From contig JABMRT010000008.1 of the NCBI GenBank assembly GCA_013202295.1, positions 1-36,871 on the forward strand: a DNA stretch of 36,871 nt. The letters are read 5' to 3'. Numbering within the stretch: position 1 is the first letter of the stretch; each line of letters opens with the position of its first letter. Of this stretch, positions 15,658 to 23,961 are shown piece after piece. Source of the DNA: Candidatus Zhuqueibacterota bacterium. GTDB taxonomy: Bacteria; Zhuqueibacterota; QNDG01; JABMRT01. The translations under genes and the position numbers were made by a program. The notes under the pieces are model-generated. The model worked only from the letters and a program-made list of their open reading frames with translations. It made no database searches and was not told the DNA's origin.

Positions 15658-17766
15658 ATGAAAAAATATTCATTTATAGTTAGCTTCTGTCTTCTATTCA
15701 TTATCCTTGGTATGAATTCATCTCAAGCGGGTGTTTATAAATGGGTAAAAGTCGGAAATTTTCAAACAAAAATTGTTGATTCCGGTGATCAAGGTGAATC
15801 ATCCGGAGAAGGCACTTTTCACTATTATTACTACGATAAATTTGAACAAGCCGGTACTGACCATTCAGGATGGATGCTCGGAACCAGAGATTGGACCGAT
15901 GAAAACGGCGCGGTACATACGGTTAAAATATCCGGAGCAGGGCATGGAACGGCTGATGAAACACGCAATACCATTCCAATACCTGACGAAAATGGAAATA
16001 CCATCAATCGCTATGTCAGATATAAGCTTCCGGAAGTAGAGGTAGATGGCCTGGTCATTAGCGAACCGTTCCCACAAACGGCTGACGCTGTTGATCCGAC
16101 TAAAATACCAGGTACCGCTGATATAATGATTGAATCAACCGTGAATACATCCATGGGGCTGACCATTCATCAGAAAGTGTTGGCTTGGAGTCAGAAAAAT
16201 CATGATGATTATATCATCTGGGACTGGACATTCACCAATACCGGGAATGTTGATTTGGATCCTGAAAGTGAACTTCCCAACCAGACATTGCATGATGTTT
16301 ATTTTACCCGCGCAAATAATTTTTACGCAGGAAGTAATTCTGGAGTATGGCACTCTGCATATGGAGAATCTGAGGGTGACAGCTTGAGAATATCATATGC
16401 CTATCCGGCAGCTTATCCTGACGCAGAGCGTGATGATTTTGGCGGCCCAGATTTTGATAGTGGTTTCTTGGGTATGCCATGGTACATCGGCGATGCGATG
16501 CTTCATATCGACAAATCAACGAGTGACGAGTCAGATGATCTTGCTCAACCCCATTGGACTGCCGCTAATACAGCTGAATTACTCTATATTAAAAATGAAG
16601 CAAATATTAACACGCTGCAGCAACATACGCAACTCTATGATGTCATGCAGAATGGTTTTAGTGAGATGCCTTTCATGACAGGGACATATCCAGGGACGCA
16701 TCACAATTCACGCATGGATGACATGGGAATTGAAGATGACGTAAGCTATCCCGAAGACTTTGGTTGGTGGAACTGGAGAGCTTGCTCTTATACAGGCACA
16801 GGCCCATTTACCGTAGCGCCGGGAGAGTCATTTCGGATTGTCTGGGCAACCGTGTACGGCTCAATCTCACCTGAAAAAGGCTGGGAAGTCGGGCGAGCCT
16901 GGCTAGATGAAGAAGCAACATGGGACGGTGAAAACAATCTACCTGAGGTGCATGAATACTTCGGACTTTATGATACTGATAGTGATTATGCAAAAGATTG
17001 TTGGGTTGCTACAGGAAAAGATTCTTTGTTCGCTAATGCTTGGGCAGCGCAATGGGCTGTTGAAAATGATTATAATGTTCCTATTCCGCCTCCAGCACCA
17101 TCAATTACGGTTCAATCATTACCTGACGGTGTAAAGTTAAGCTGGTATTATGATTCAACCGTGGATGATTCCGATGTTGCTGGTTATCGCGTTTATCGGG
17201 CTGTGGGTAGTACGGACACAACGTTTTTCCCGATTTATGAATGTGGAGACGGTACTGCAAATCCATTAGCAAATACATATACGGATGATAGTGCTCAACG
17301 TGGGGAACCTTATTTCTATTATGTCGCTGCATTTGATCAAGCGGCGGATAATGCGCCAGGTGTAAACGGTGTCAGTGAAAGTCTTGAAAGCGGGAAATAT
17401 TTAAACCGCACTACTGCAGCTGCTTATCTCACGCGGCCTGCGGGAACTTCCCTCTCTCAGATACGCGTTGTACCGAATCCTTTTAGTGTTTCTGCCCGTC
17501 ACAAACAATTTACAGGTGATGATAAAAATAAAATTATGTTTTATGATGTGCCGGGTGTTTGTACTATTAGAATATACACAGAAAGCGGTGACCTTGTTAA
17601 GACAATTGAACATACGGACCAATCGGGTGATGAAGCATTCGGGAATGTCCCCCTTGACTTTACAACAACCGAAACAGGACAAATTGTCGTTAGCGGGCTT
17701 TACATCGCAAATATTTCGACTCCATCCGGTGAAAGTATAAATGTTAAGTTTATAGTCATTCAATAG
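15658..17766 (+). CDS. Secreted protein with fibronectin-type and FlgD-like C-terminal domains
   Basis: A 702-residue exported protein with a signal peptide (FIVSFCLLFIILGMNSSQAG). Residues about 30-470 are beta-rich, dense in Trp, Tyr and Asp, and I do not recognise them as a named family. Residues about 480-575 look like a fibronectin type III domain (VQSLPDGVKLSWYYDS, then VAGYRVYRA and YFYYVAAFD). From residue about 600, VVPNPFS starts a FlgD-like/type IX tail that ends in the SGLYIANI and FIVIQ strands. It begins 25 bases after the TonB receptor behind a GGGAG site, so the two form one operon. Its place next to a SusC-like receptor suggests it may be the surface substrate-binding partner that replaces SusD. 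That role is inferred. Confidence 0.75.
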   Translation: MKKYSFIVSFCLLFIILGMNSSQAGVYKWVKVGNFQTKIVDSGDQGESSGEGTFHYYYYDKFEQAGTDHSGWMLGTRDWTDENGAVHTVKISGAGHGTADETRNTIPIPDENGNTINRYVRYKLPEVEVDGLVISEPFPQTADAVDPTKIPGTADIMIESTVNTSMGLTIHQKVLAWSQKNHDDYIIWDWTFTNTGNVDLDPESELPNQTLHDVYFTRANNFYAGSNSGVWHSAYGESEGDSLRISYAYPAAYPDAERDDFGGPDFDSGFLGMPWYIGDAMLHIDKSTSDESDDLAQPHWTAANTAELLYIKNEANINTLQQHTQLYDVMQNGFSEMPFMTGTYPGTHHNSRMDDMGIEDDVSYPEDFGWWNWRACSYTGTGPFTVAPGESFRIVWATVYGSISPEKGWEVGRAWLDEEATWDGENNLPEVHEYFGLYDTDSDYAKDCWVATGKDSLFANAWAAQWAVENDYNVPIPPPAPSITVQSLPDGVKLSWYYDSTVDDSDVAGYRVYRAVGSTDTTFFPIYECGDGTANPLANTYTDDSAQRGEPYFYYVAAFDQAADNAPGVNGVSESLESGKYLNRTTAAAYLTRPAGTSLSQIRVVPNPFSVSARHKQFTGDDKNKIMFYDVPGVCTIRIYTESGDLVKTIEHTDQSGDEAFGNVPLDFTTTETGQIVVSGLYIANISTPSGESINVKFIVIQ

Positions 17767-17835
17767 AAACTCTATGACAATTAACTTCTACTTTATTAGG
17801 CTAATTGTTAAAACCTAATTAGGGAGTATTAGAAA

Positions 17836-18822
17836 ATGAAAAAAATAACAATAATATTAATAATAGCGTGTATCGCTATCATTAGCATGCCGGCTCATTC
17901 TGCCATGAAAAAAACGGCGCAATCCGGTCTGCAAATATTGAAAATCGATGTTGGCGCTCGTCCGGCCGCGATGGGGGGCGCTTACTCGATGGTTGGTAAC
18001 GATGCGATTGCCATGTTTTATAATCCGGCTGGAATTGCAGAAATACAATCCGATGTAGACTTTTTTGCTACTCAGACACAATGGATCGCTGATATCACCT
18101 ACATTGCCGCAGGAGTTGTGAAAAATCTTGGCAATTGGGGGAATGTGGGCCTCAGCGCTCTTACGGCGGATTATGGTGATATTATTGGAACCGAAGTTGA
18201 TCCAAGTTCAACGTCAGGTTATATTGAAACTGGTAACTTGGATGTAAGTGCTTATGTTGTTGGATTGACTTATGCCAGAAGTTTAACCAATAAATTCAAA
18301 ATTGGTGGACAGGTAAAATATGCCTATCAACATCTCGGAGAAAATGTGCTGTCGGCAGAAGAAACCGTTCAGAATGATGTCAGCGGATTGGCATTTGATT
18401 TTGGAACGATCTTTTACCCCGGGTATAAGAGTCTGCAATTTGGAATGTCTATTCGAAATTTTTCTCAACAGTTCAAATTTGTTGATAAAGCATTTCAATT
18501 ACCCCTTACATTTTCAATTGGCGCCGCAATCAATGTGATGGATTTCGTGAATGAGGATGGAGAAAATGCATTACTATTGGCTGTAGATGCTCTTCATCCT
18601 AATGATTATACAGAGCGTTTGAGCATCGGCCTTGAATATTCATTTCAGAGTATGTTCTTTATTCGCGGTGGCTACAAAACAAACCATGATATTGAAGGCC
18701 TTTCTGCAGGATTTGGCATTGAGCATAGTATTGGTGGTTTGGGTCTCAGGATAGGTTATGCATATTCAGCTATTGAAGTGTTTGATCCGGTAAGCCGAAT
18801 CTCCTTTGGAATTAAATTTTAA
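17836..18822 (+). CDS. PorV/PorQ-family outer-membrane protein
   Basis: A 328-residue protein with a signal peptide (IIACIAIISMPAHS), then GLQILKIDVGARPAAMGGAY and GNDAIAMFYNPAGIA. This start is characteristic of PorV/PorQ and UPF0164-like outer-membrane beta-barrels. The rest is a series of amphipathic strands (FFIRGGYKTN) ending in ISFGIKF. In type IX secretion PorV is the outer-membrane shuttle that receives folded cargo, while in other FCB bacteria copies sit next to single secreted proteins. The preceding gene has a type IX-like tail, so a dedicated partner of that protein is plausible. It sits 69 bases downstream of it, behind a GGGAG site. Confidence 0.85.
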   Translation: MKKITIILIIACIAIISMPAHSAMKKTAQSGLQILKIDVGARPAAMGGAYSMVGNDAIAMFYNPAGIAEIQSDVDFFATQTQWIADITYIAAGVVKNLGNWGNVGLSALTADYGDIIGTEVDPSSTSGYIETGNLDVSAYVVGLTYARSLTNKFKIGGQVKYAYQHLGENVLSAEETVQNDVSGLAFDFGTIFYPGYKSLQFGMSIRNFSQQFKFVDKAFQLPLTFSIGAAINVMDFVNEDGENALLLAVDALHPNDYTERLSIGLEYSFQSMFFIRGGYKTNHDIEGLSAGFGIEHSIGGLGLRIGYAYSAIEVFDPVSRISFGIKF

Positions 18823-18939
18823 TTTGGGAGAAAAAAAATCGTGCCTGTTTTAAATCTGCATAGTAAAGGTCTAATACAATGGCCGATCATAGATAGGCGC
18901 CAAACATCTTTAAGAAAAGAGAATCAAAGGAGTAACACT

Positions 18940-20154
18940 ATGAAATTAAACTATATAAAAGCTACGTTAATATTCTCTACGTGCATCCTTATGCTTTTGT
19001 TGATGGGTTGCGCTGAGGATGTTAACAATTTTTTAACAAACCTTGATGATATAGGAACGCCAACAATTACTGAATTTGAATCTGATTCTGATTTTGGAGG
19101 AGCTGAAGCAGTTATAACCGGTACTGGTTTTAGTACTGATCCTTCCAAGAATCTGATTACTTTTGGGCCACACGATAATTTCGGTTATAAAAGTATCAGA
19201 CCCTCTTCAGCGACTGCAACAAGCTTAACTTTCACCAAGCCCGTTATCAGTGCGGTGGACGACAACATATTCACTGAAGTCAGAGTTTCCCGTCTGGATG
19301 ATAGTGATCCGGTGAGAAGCAATGCACTCGATGTTACTTTTGCACCTCTAATTTCAACTTTTGCAAGCGGTCTTGTGCGTCCGAGAGCCATTGCTTTTGA
19401 TGCAGCTGGAGATGGTTATATTGCTGAGTATGATGTGGATAATCTGCGTGTCGTAAAAGTCACAGCAGCTGGAAATGAAGATTATTCAATCTTTCCGGCT
19501 ACGAATCTCAGGGGAGAAATCGAATTTGACAGCCAGGGTACTCTCTGGGTGGCAACAGCCTGGCAAGCGCTATATGCGATTGCTCCAGGAGGTGGTGATC
19601 CTGTAGATACTGGTTGGACCGGCGATGATGCAGGACGATACTTTAAGAGTTTATCTTTTGACGCCGATGATAATCTTTATGGATGCCTTGAAGGGTGTTC
19701 TCGAATGGCTCCGGATGGCACAGAAACAGCGCTTGATCTTAATGTAGAAAATTTCTGGCCTGGTTTTGTTACAACAGTTGCCGATGGTTATCTCTATTGG
19801 TATACGAAGTCAGAAGGAGAGGGTGTGGAAGGTTTTTATAAAGCTCCCCTTACAGCTGATGGTATCGGAGCAATCGAAACAATATTAGAGCTTGAACCTG
19901 GTAACTATTGGCCCAATTCGATTGTTGTAGATACTGATGGTAATATCTATGGTACAGGCGGCGGTTGGGATAACGCCAATCCTTCATCAATATGGAAAAT
20001 TGCACCTGATGGAACTGAATCAGTCGTCTATGAATTAGGGATTGATTCTTGCTGGGGCCTAGAGTTCCATGGAGAATATATTTATGTAGCAACACAGTAT
20101 GAAGGCACAGTTCTTAAGTGTTATATGAATGGTGCTGTAGGCGCCGGGCGTTAA
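18940..20154 (+). CDS. IPT/TIG-domain lipoprotein with NHL-like beta-propeller
   Basis: A 404-residue lipoprotein: the signal segment ends in LLLMGCAED, with the Cys as lipid anchor. Residues about 35-110 form an IPT/TIG immunoglobulin-like domain (AVITGTGFS). Residues about 120-400 form a propeller with NHL/SMP-30-type strands (RPRAIAFDAAGDGYIAEY, NSIVVDTDGNIYG, DDNLYG). Such propellers bind ligands or act as sugar lactonases, but catalytic residues cannot be assigned with confidence. The start is set at 18940 because an AAAGGAG site precedes it and the lipoprotein signal begins there; a GTG at 18841 would place 33 non-signal residues ahead. It closes the TonB-FlgD-PorV set and is followed by a strong hairpin. 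IPT/NHL lipoproteins are often beside SusC-like receptors in these bacteria. Confidence 0.82.
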   Translation: MKLNYIKATLIFSTCILMLLLMGCAEDVNNFLTNLDDIGTPTITEFESDSDFGGAEAVITGTGFSTDPSKNLITFGPHDNFGYKSIRPSSATATSLTFTKPVISAVDDNIFTEVRVSRLDDSDPVRSNALDVTFAPLISTFASGLVRPRAIAFDAAGDGYIAEYDVDNLRVVKVTAAGNEDYSIFPATNLRGEIEFDSQGTLWVATAWQALYAIAPGGGDPVDTGWTGDDAGRYFKSLSFDADDNLYGCLEGCSRMAPDGTETALDLNVENFWPGFVTTVADGYLYWYTKSEGEGVEGFYKAPLTADGIGAIETILELEPGNYWPNSIVVDTDGNIYGTGGGWDNANPSSIWKIAPDGTESVVYELGIDSCWGLEFHGEYIYVATQYEGTVLKCYMNGAVGAGR

Positions 20155-20166
20155 ATAAAAGTTAGA

Positions 20167-20205
20167 ATATCCCCATCACATAGCATTGCTAAGTGATGGG
20201 GATAT
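20167..20205 (+). terminator. Strong hairpin ending the TonB-PorV-lipoprotein set
   Basis: The arms ATATCCCCATCAC and GTGATGGGGATAT pair perfectly over 13 bases. After an A-A mismatch, TAGC and GCTA continue the stem around the loop ATT. It starts 13 bases after the lipoprotein stop. An A/T-rich stretch follows rather than a pure T-run. Confidence 0.65.
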
Positions 20206-20319
20206 ATATAATATGGTTGATTTAGTCCATTCTTAATGAGCCAGCCTTCGTATTTGCCAAGGTTACCTTTTGTTAATTACCGTTCGTTAGCGAAATTACA
20301 AAAAAGAGAATTAAAAAGA

Positions 20320-21372
20320 ATGAGAATATTTTCTTCCATTGTTATTTTACAAATATTATTAATTTCAGCATTTACAAATTTGGCATTCACCCAAAGCAAG
20401 GGCGGCCAATGGCAGTTTGAGAATAATGGGAATGATACCGCTGAATGGGATACTACTGATAACTCTGGTGTTTTGGAGTCAGGCGCGTTTTATGTAAATT
20501 CAAATCCTTCACAAGAGGGTTCCTATTATTTAAACCTTAACAATTCATATTCTCATTTAAAAATTAATGATAGTGACGATATTGATTTTAAAAATGAAAA
20601 TATCGGGATTTCGCTATGGATAAATACGAAAGAAGCTGGTGGAAGCAACTACTTCATTTTAAATAAAGGGATAGATGCAGGAGGCCAGAAAACATCAAAT
20701 TATGCATTGAGGATCGGAAAATCCAAGAATCTGGAACTACTTATTCGAGATTCAAACAACAAAGCACAAACTGCGGTCTCGTCATTCATAATTGAAAAAA
20801 ATGTATGGACTTTTATCGCCGTATATTATGATTATGATCTTAAAAAGGTCTACTTTTGGAATCAACCGACTCAAAATCCTGTTGATACACTTGATTACGA
20901 TCCCGATTTTTCAGATAATGCTGATCCTCTCACGATAGGTGGGCGATATACTTCCGATCCAAGTGCGCCGGTATCGTACCATTTTAAAGGTTATATTGAT
21001 GATGTCAGAATTAGCGGGCGAGTTGAGGATATCCTTTCTCCTGCAACGCATGTCGCTCTGCAAAAGGACTATATAAATCCACCTATGTCGATTAAGATGG
21101 GAATTTACCCCAATCCATCCAGTATTTCAGAAAATAACGGAAATGTCTCATGTGCGATAGAATTGAACAATATAAATAATCCATCAATTTCTATTTTTAA
21201 TGTATTGGGACAGCGCGTTATGAAACGAACATTGTCAGGATTTGACAAGCACCAAATCGTTCAGTGGAATAGAAAGGACAGTCAAGGAAATATACTGCCG
21301 ACAGGAACCTATTTTGTAAGGATAAATAATGCAGGACAAAAGTTAACAAAAAGGTTAATGATCATTCAATAG
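20320..21372 (+). CDS. Secreted LamG-like (concanavalin fold) protein with type IX sorting domain
   Basis: A 350-residue exported protein. It has a signal peptide (SIVILQILLISAFTNLAF), a LamG/concanavalin-like jelly roll at about 35-250 (IGISLWINTKEAGGSN, VWTFIAVYYDY, YHFKGYIDDVRISGR), and a C-terminal type IX sorting domain (MGIYPNPSS, SISIFNVLGQRVM, LPTGTYFVRI, RLMIIQ). LamG domains usually bind carbohydrate, so a surface glycan-binding role is likely. The start ATG at 20320 is chosen because the signal peptide begins there; 20236 would add 28 residues unlike a signal. It stands between a strong upstream hairpin and the amidohydrolase gene 25 bases downstream, so it likely begins a new transcript. 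Confidence 0.82.
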   Translation: MRIFSSIVILQILLISAFTNLAFTQSKGGQWQFENNGNDTAEWDTTDNSGVLESGAFYVNSNPSQEGSYYLNLNNSYSHLKINDSDDIDFKNENIGISLWINTKEAGGSNYFILNKGIDAGGQKTSNYALRIGKSKNLELLIRDSNNKAQTAVSSFIIEKNVWTFIAVYYDYDLKKVYFWNQPTQNPVDTLDYDPDFSDNADPLTIGGRYTSDPSAPVSYHFKGYIDDVRISGRVEDILSPATHVALQKDYINPPMSIKMGIYPNPSSISENNGNVSCAIELNNINNPSISIFNVLGQRVMKRTLSGFDKHQIVQWNRKDSQGNILPTGTYFVRINNAGQKLTKRLMIIQ

Positions 21373-21397
21373 TAAAGAATAAATACTGGAGTCAGTG

Positions 21398-22492
21398 ATG
21401 AATCGATTAAAACAAATTACAATACTCTGTTTCAGTTTATTAACTGTTACGAGCCATTTTGTCAACGCACAAACGTCTCCCGAAACATTGTATCTTAAAA
21501 ATTATAAACCAAAGTCCATTTATAATGTGCCCACAACATTGGTTGAGAAAGCCAGATTCTCAGTGATTGATATGCATTCTCATGCATACGCTGAAACAAC
21601 CGAAGAAATCGCCCAATGGGTAAAGAACATGGATGAAGTCGGTATTGAGAAATCAATTATTTTATCCAAAGCCACGGGTGTTATGTTCGACTCAATTTAT
21701 GCAGAATACGCAAAGTATCCGGGGCGATTTGAGGTATGGTGCGGATTCGATTATACGGATTATGATAAACCAGGATTTGGTCCAGCTGCCGTGGCAGAAT
21801 TGGAACGTTGTGTAAAAGTCGGGGCAAAGGGTATCGGCGAATTGGGTGATAAGGGAAAGGGTTTATTTTACTGTAATCCCAAAGCTTATGGCATGCATCT
21901 GGATGATCCACGCATGGATCCGCTTCTTGAAAAATGCGCTGAACTGGGGCTGTCGATCAATGTTCATATCGCCGAACCCATCTGGATGTACGAGCTCATG
22001 GATTCCACCAATGATGGTTTGATGAACGCATATGATTGGCGTCTGGACAATCAGCCGGATATCGTGGATCATGCGGGGATGATTGATATTCTGGAACGGG
22101 CTGTTAAAAGGCATTCACAGACCATTTTCATTGCCTGTCATTTTGCCAATTGCTCATACGATTTGAACAAACTTGGCGATTTGCTGGACAAGTATCCCAA
22201 CCTCTATGCGGACATTTCCGCCCGGTATGCGGAAACAGCGCCTATTCCCCGCTTCGTATCCCAATTCTACAGCAGATATCAGGACCGGTTGCTGTATGGC
22301 ACTGATATGGGTTTTGATGTGAACATGTATCGTCTTACCTTCCGAATTTTGGAGAGTGAGGATGAACATTTTTATGCAACTGACCAATTCGGGTATCACT
22401 GGTCGTTAAACGGATTTGGATTGAATGAAGAGATACTGAAAAAAGTGTACAGGGACAATGCTTTAAAAGTGATGCGGCAGAATGCCAAATGA
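21398..22492 (+). CDS. Exported amidohydrolase-2-family metal hydrolase
   Basis: A 364-residue protein of the Amidohydro_2 TIM-barrel family with an N-terminal signal peptide (TILCFSLLTVTSHFVNAQ). Metal-site residues are visible as DMHSHA (His-x-His), a GIGELGDKGKG strand, the His of NVHIAEP, the His of IACHFANCS, and Asp in LYGTDMGFD. Family members hydrolyse or decarboxylate small organic acids and lactones. Export to the periplasm is unusual for the family. ATG 21398 follows GGAG; a GTG at 21395 is adjacent. It lies at the head of the exported hydrolase region, 25 bases after the LamG-like gene. It is not AgaA-like: sequence and location differ from cytoplasmic N-acetylgalactosamine-6-phosphate deacetylase. 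Confidence 0.85.
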   Translation: MNRLKQITILCFSLLTVTSHFVNAQTSPETLYLKNYKPKSIYNVPTTLVEKARFSVIDMHSHAYAETTEEIAQWVKNMDEVGIEKSIILSKATGVMFDSIYAEYAKYPGRFEVWCGFDYTDYDKPGFGPAAVAELERCVKVGAKGIGELGDKGKGLFYCNPKAYGMHLDDPRMDPLLEKCAELGLSINVHIAEPIWMYELMDSTNDGLMNAYDWRLDNQPDIVDHAGMIDILERAVKRHSQTIFIACHFANCSYDLNKLGDLLDKYPNLYADISARYAETAPIPRFVSQFYSRYQDRLLYGTDMGFDVNMYRLTFRILESEDEHFYATDQFGYHWSLNGFGLNEEILKKVYRDNALKVMRQNAK

Positions 22493-22744
22493 TTCAATGT
22501 CGATGACTTTGTTAAAAAGATGTCCAATTATTCAGGCACGTTTCATGATTTTGCAGATAATCTGTTGCCTCCTTGGTTATGCCCCCTTGTTTGTAAGTGT
22601 CAGGTAGGATTATATGTTGCAGCAAATGGAATTTTCTAGGGAATTTGACGTGACTTCAACTCTGTTTCCGGAAAACCTTATTCAAGGGAACAGACATTCA
22701 AATTGTCCAATATCCATTTGTTGTAAACAAGGAGGATACAGCCA

Positions 22745-23584
22745 ATGCGCTTAAAACTTCTGATTATTTTATTCTGCTTCCTTTCGATCTCCAATAAATT
22801 ACAGGGACAAACAGAGACCATTAAATTCGATCATTTTTCCGACCAGGAAAGGGCCCCTCAATCATACATTAATGTTATCCTTCAGGATCAAACCGGATTT
22901 ATGTGGTTCGGGACAGCAACCGGGCTGGTCAGATATAATGCATATGATTTCACCTATTTTACTCATGAACCGGATAACATGAATAGTCTGCATTCTAACA
23001 ATATTTTATCCCTGTACGCGGACAAGAATAAGAAAAAATTGTGGATCGGTCTGCAAAATGGTGTTCTAAATCAGTTGGATCTCCATCAGGAAATATTCTC
23101 AAGTCATCAGATTCCCCAAATAGAAGACTCCCCCGCAAGTGTTTCCAATATTAATGCCATATTAGAAAGCCGAAATGGAAATCTTTGGATTGGAACCGAT
23201 GAAAGCGGATTATATCAGTTTCAAATAGATAACAAACAATTTATGCGATATGAATCCGGGACAACAACCATTATCCCAATCCAAGTGACTGGCATTAATT
23301 CCCTTTTTGAGGATTCTGAAGGTATTCTGTGGATTGCATCTTTTACCGGTCTTTACCGATACGATCCCGAAAGGGAAGCCTTTGATCAGTATTTGATTGA
23401 TCCGGGTTATCCTTTACCGCGTGGCGTATGCCAGGCGATGATTATGCTCCCAAAAGGTGTAGACTGGAAAGGATTAAGACTTAAAGCGGAATTAGAGGTA
23501 AAAGGTAAAACTTATCCAGTGCAATGGTCATGTGATGAAAAAATCCAGGCTGATGGTTCGATTACCCTACAGCCGGGTGTATAG
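22745..23584 (+). CDS. Chimeric protein: sensor propeller fragment fused to the tail of a TIM-barrel protein
   Basis: A 279-residue open frame made of two unrelated parts. Residues 1-218 have a signal peptide (LLIILFCFLSISNKLQGQ) and about four to five Reg_prop blades (DQTGFMWFGTATGLVRYN, NGNLWIGTDESGLYQF, EGILWIASFTGLYRYDPE), the start of a hybrid two-component sensor of the HTCS type. Residues 219-279 instead match the last 60 residues of the protein at 34982-36535 (DPGYPLP-GV-QAMI-LPKGVDWKGL, then KAELEVKG-TYPV). The remaining blades, the Y_Y_Y domain, the membrane segment and the kinase domains are missing. The join falls at a shared Asp-Pro codon pair. It follows an AAGGAGG site. It is probably a deletion scar and non-functional as a sensor, though the frame is intact. 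Confidence 0.8.
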   Translation: MRLKLLIILFCFLSISNKLQGQTETIKFDHFSDQERAPQSYINVILQDQTGFMWFGTATGLVRYNAYDFTYFTHEPDNMNSLHSNNILSLYADKNKKKLWIGLQNGVLNQLDLHQEIFSSHQIPQIEDSPASVSNINAILESRNGNLWIGTDESGLYQFQIDNKQFMRYESGTTTIIPIQVTGINSLFEDSEGILWIASFTGLYRYDPEREAFDQYLIDPGYPLPRGVCQAMIMLPKGVDWKGLRLKAELEVKGKTYPVQWSCDEKIQADGSITLQPGV

Positions 23585-23618
23585 ATTATTTATATCATGA
23601 GACATGTCACCGATGAAC

Positions 23619-23655
23619 AATCCCGATTTATCGGGATTCGTCTCTCTCTTATTTA
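23619..23655 (+). terminator. Rho-independent terminator after the chimeric gene
   Basis: AATCCCGAT and ATCGGGATT form a perfect nine-base stem, followed by a T/C-rich stretch (CGTCTCTCTCTTATTT). It ends the chimeric gene and may have come in with the fused tail. Nothing else gene-like is visible in 23656-23961, apart from a ribosome binding site (AAGGA) before 23962. Confidence 0.7.
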
Positions 23656-23961
23656 TACGCCAGTCGGCACATCTTCGACCGGGGAGAGAAATCTTAATCA
23701 TTGTTGACCTTCATCTAAAACTGCCAACTTATTTTGTAAGAAATAGGAGTCGAATATAGTCTGTTTGAGGCCGGTTCTACAATAACTGATTTCGATAGAA
23801 AAACAATCATTATTACGAACTAGTACCTGACTTTGAAAACCTAAAACAATTTTCAATTCAGTTCTGATGGAGAAATTTATATTAATTAAAAGGGTAAATC
23901 ACATTCTGTTATTAACTGATATTTGCATTATATTCATTACCAATATAGAAGGATTTAGATA

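Noticed and set aside
18841-18939. GTG start for the IPT/propeller lipoprotein
   Set aside because: The 33 added residues are not signal-like and would bury the lipoprotein signal. The ATG at 18940 has a good ribosome binding site.
21398-22492. The amidohydrolase as the missing AgaA deacetylase
   Set aside because: It belongs to the Amidohydro_2 type, not the NagA/AgaA type, and has a signal peptide. The substrate of AgaA is cytoplasmic.
22493-22744. A hidden gene between the amidohydrolase and the chimeric gene
   Set aside because: No open frame with protein-like composition or family similarity was visible. Only the ribosome binding site of the next gene stands out.
22745-23584. The short sensor protein as a complete regulator
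   Set aside because: It has only part of the propeller and none of the Y_Y_Y, membrane, kinase or DNA-binding parts, and its end belongs to another protein family.
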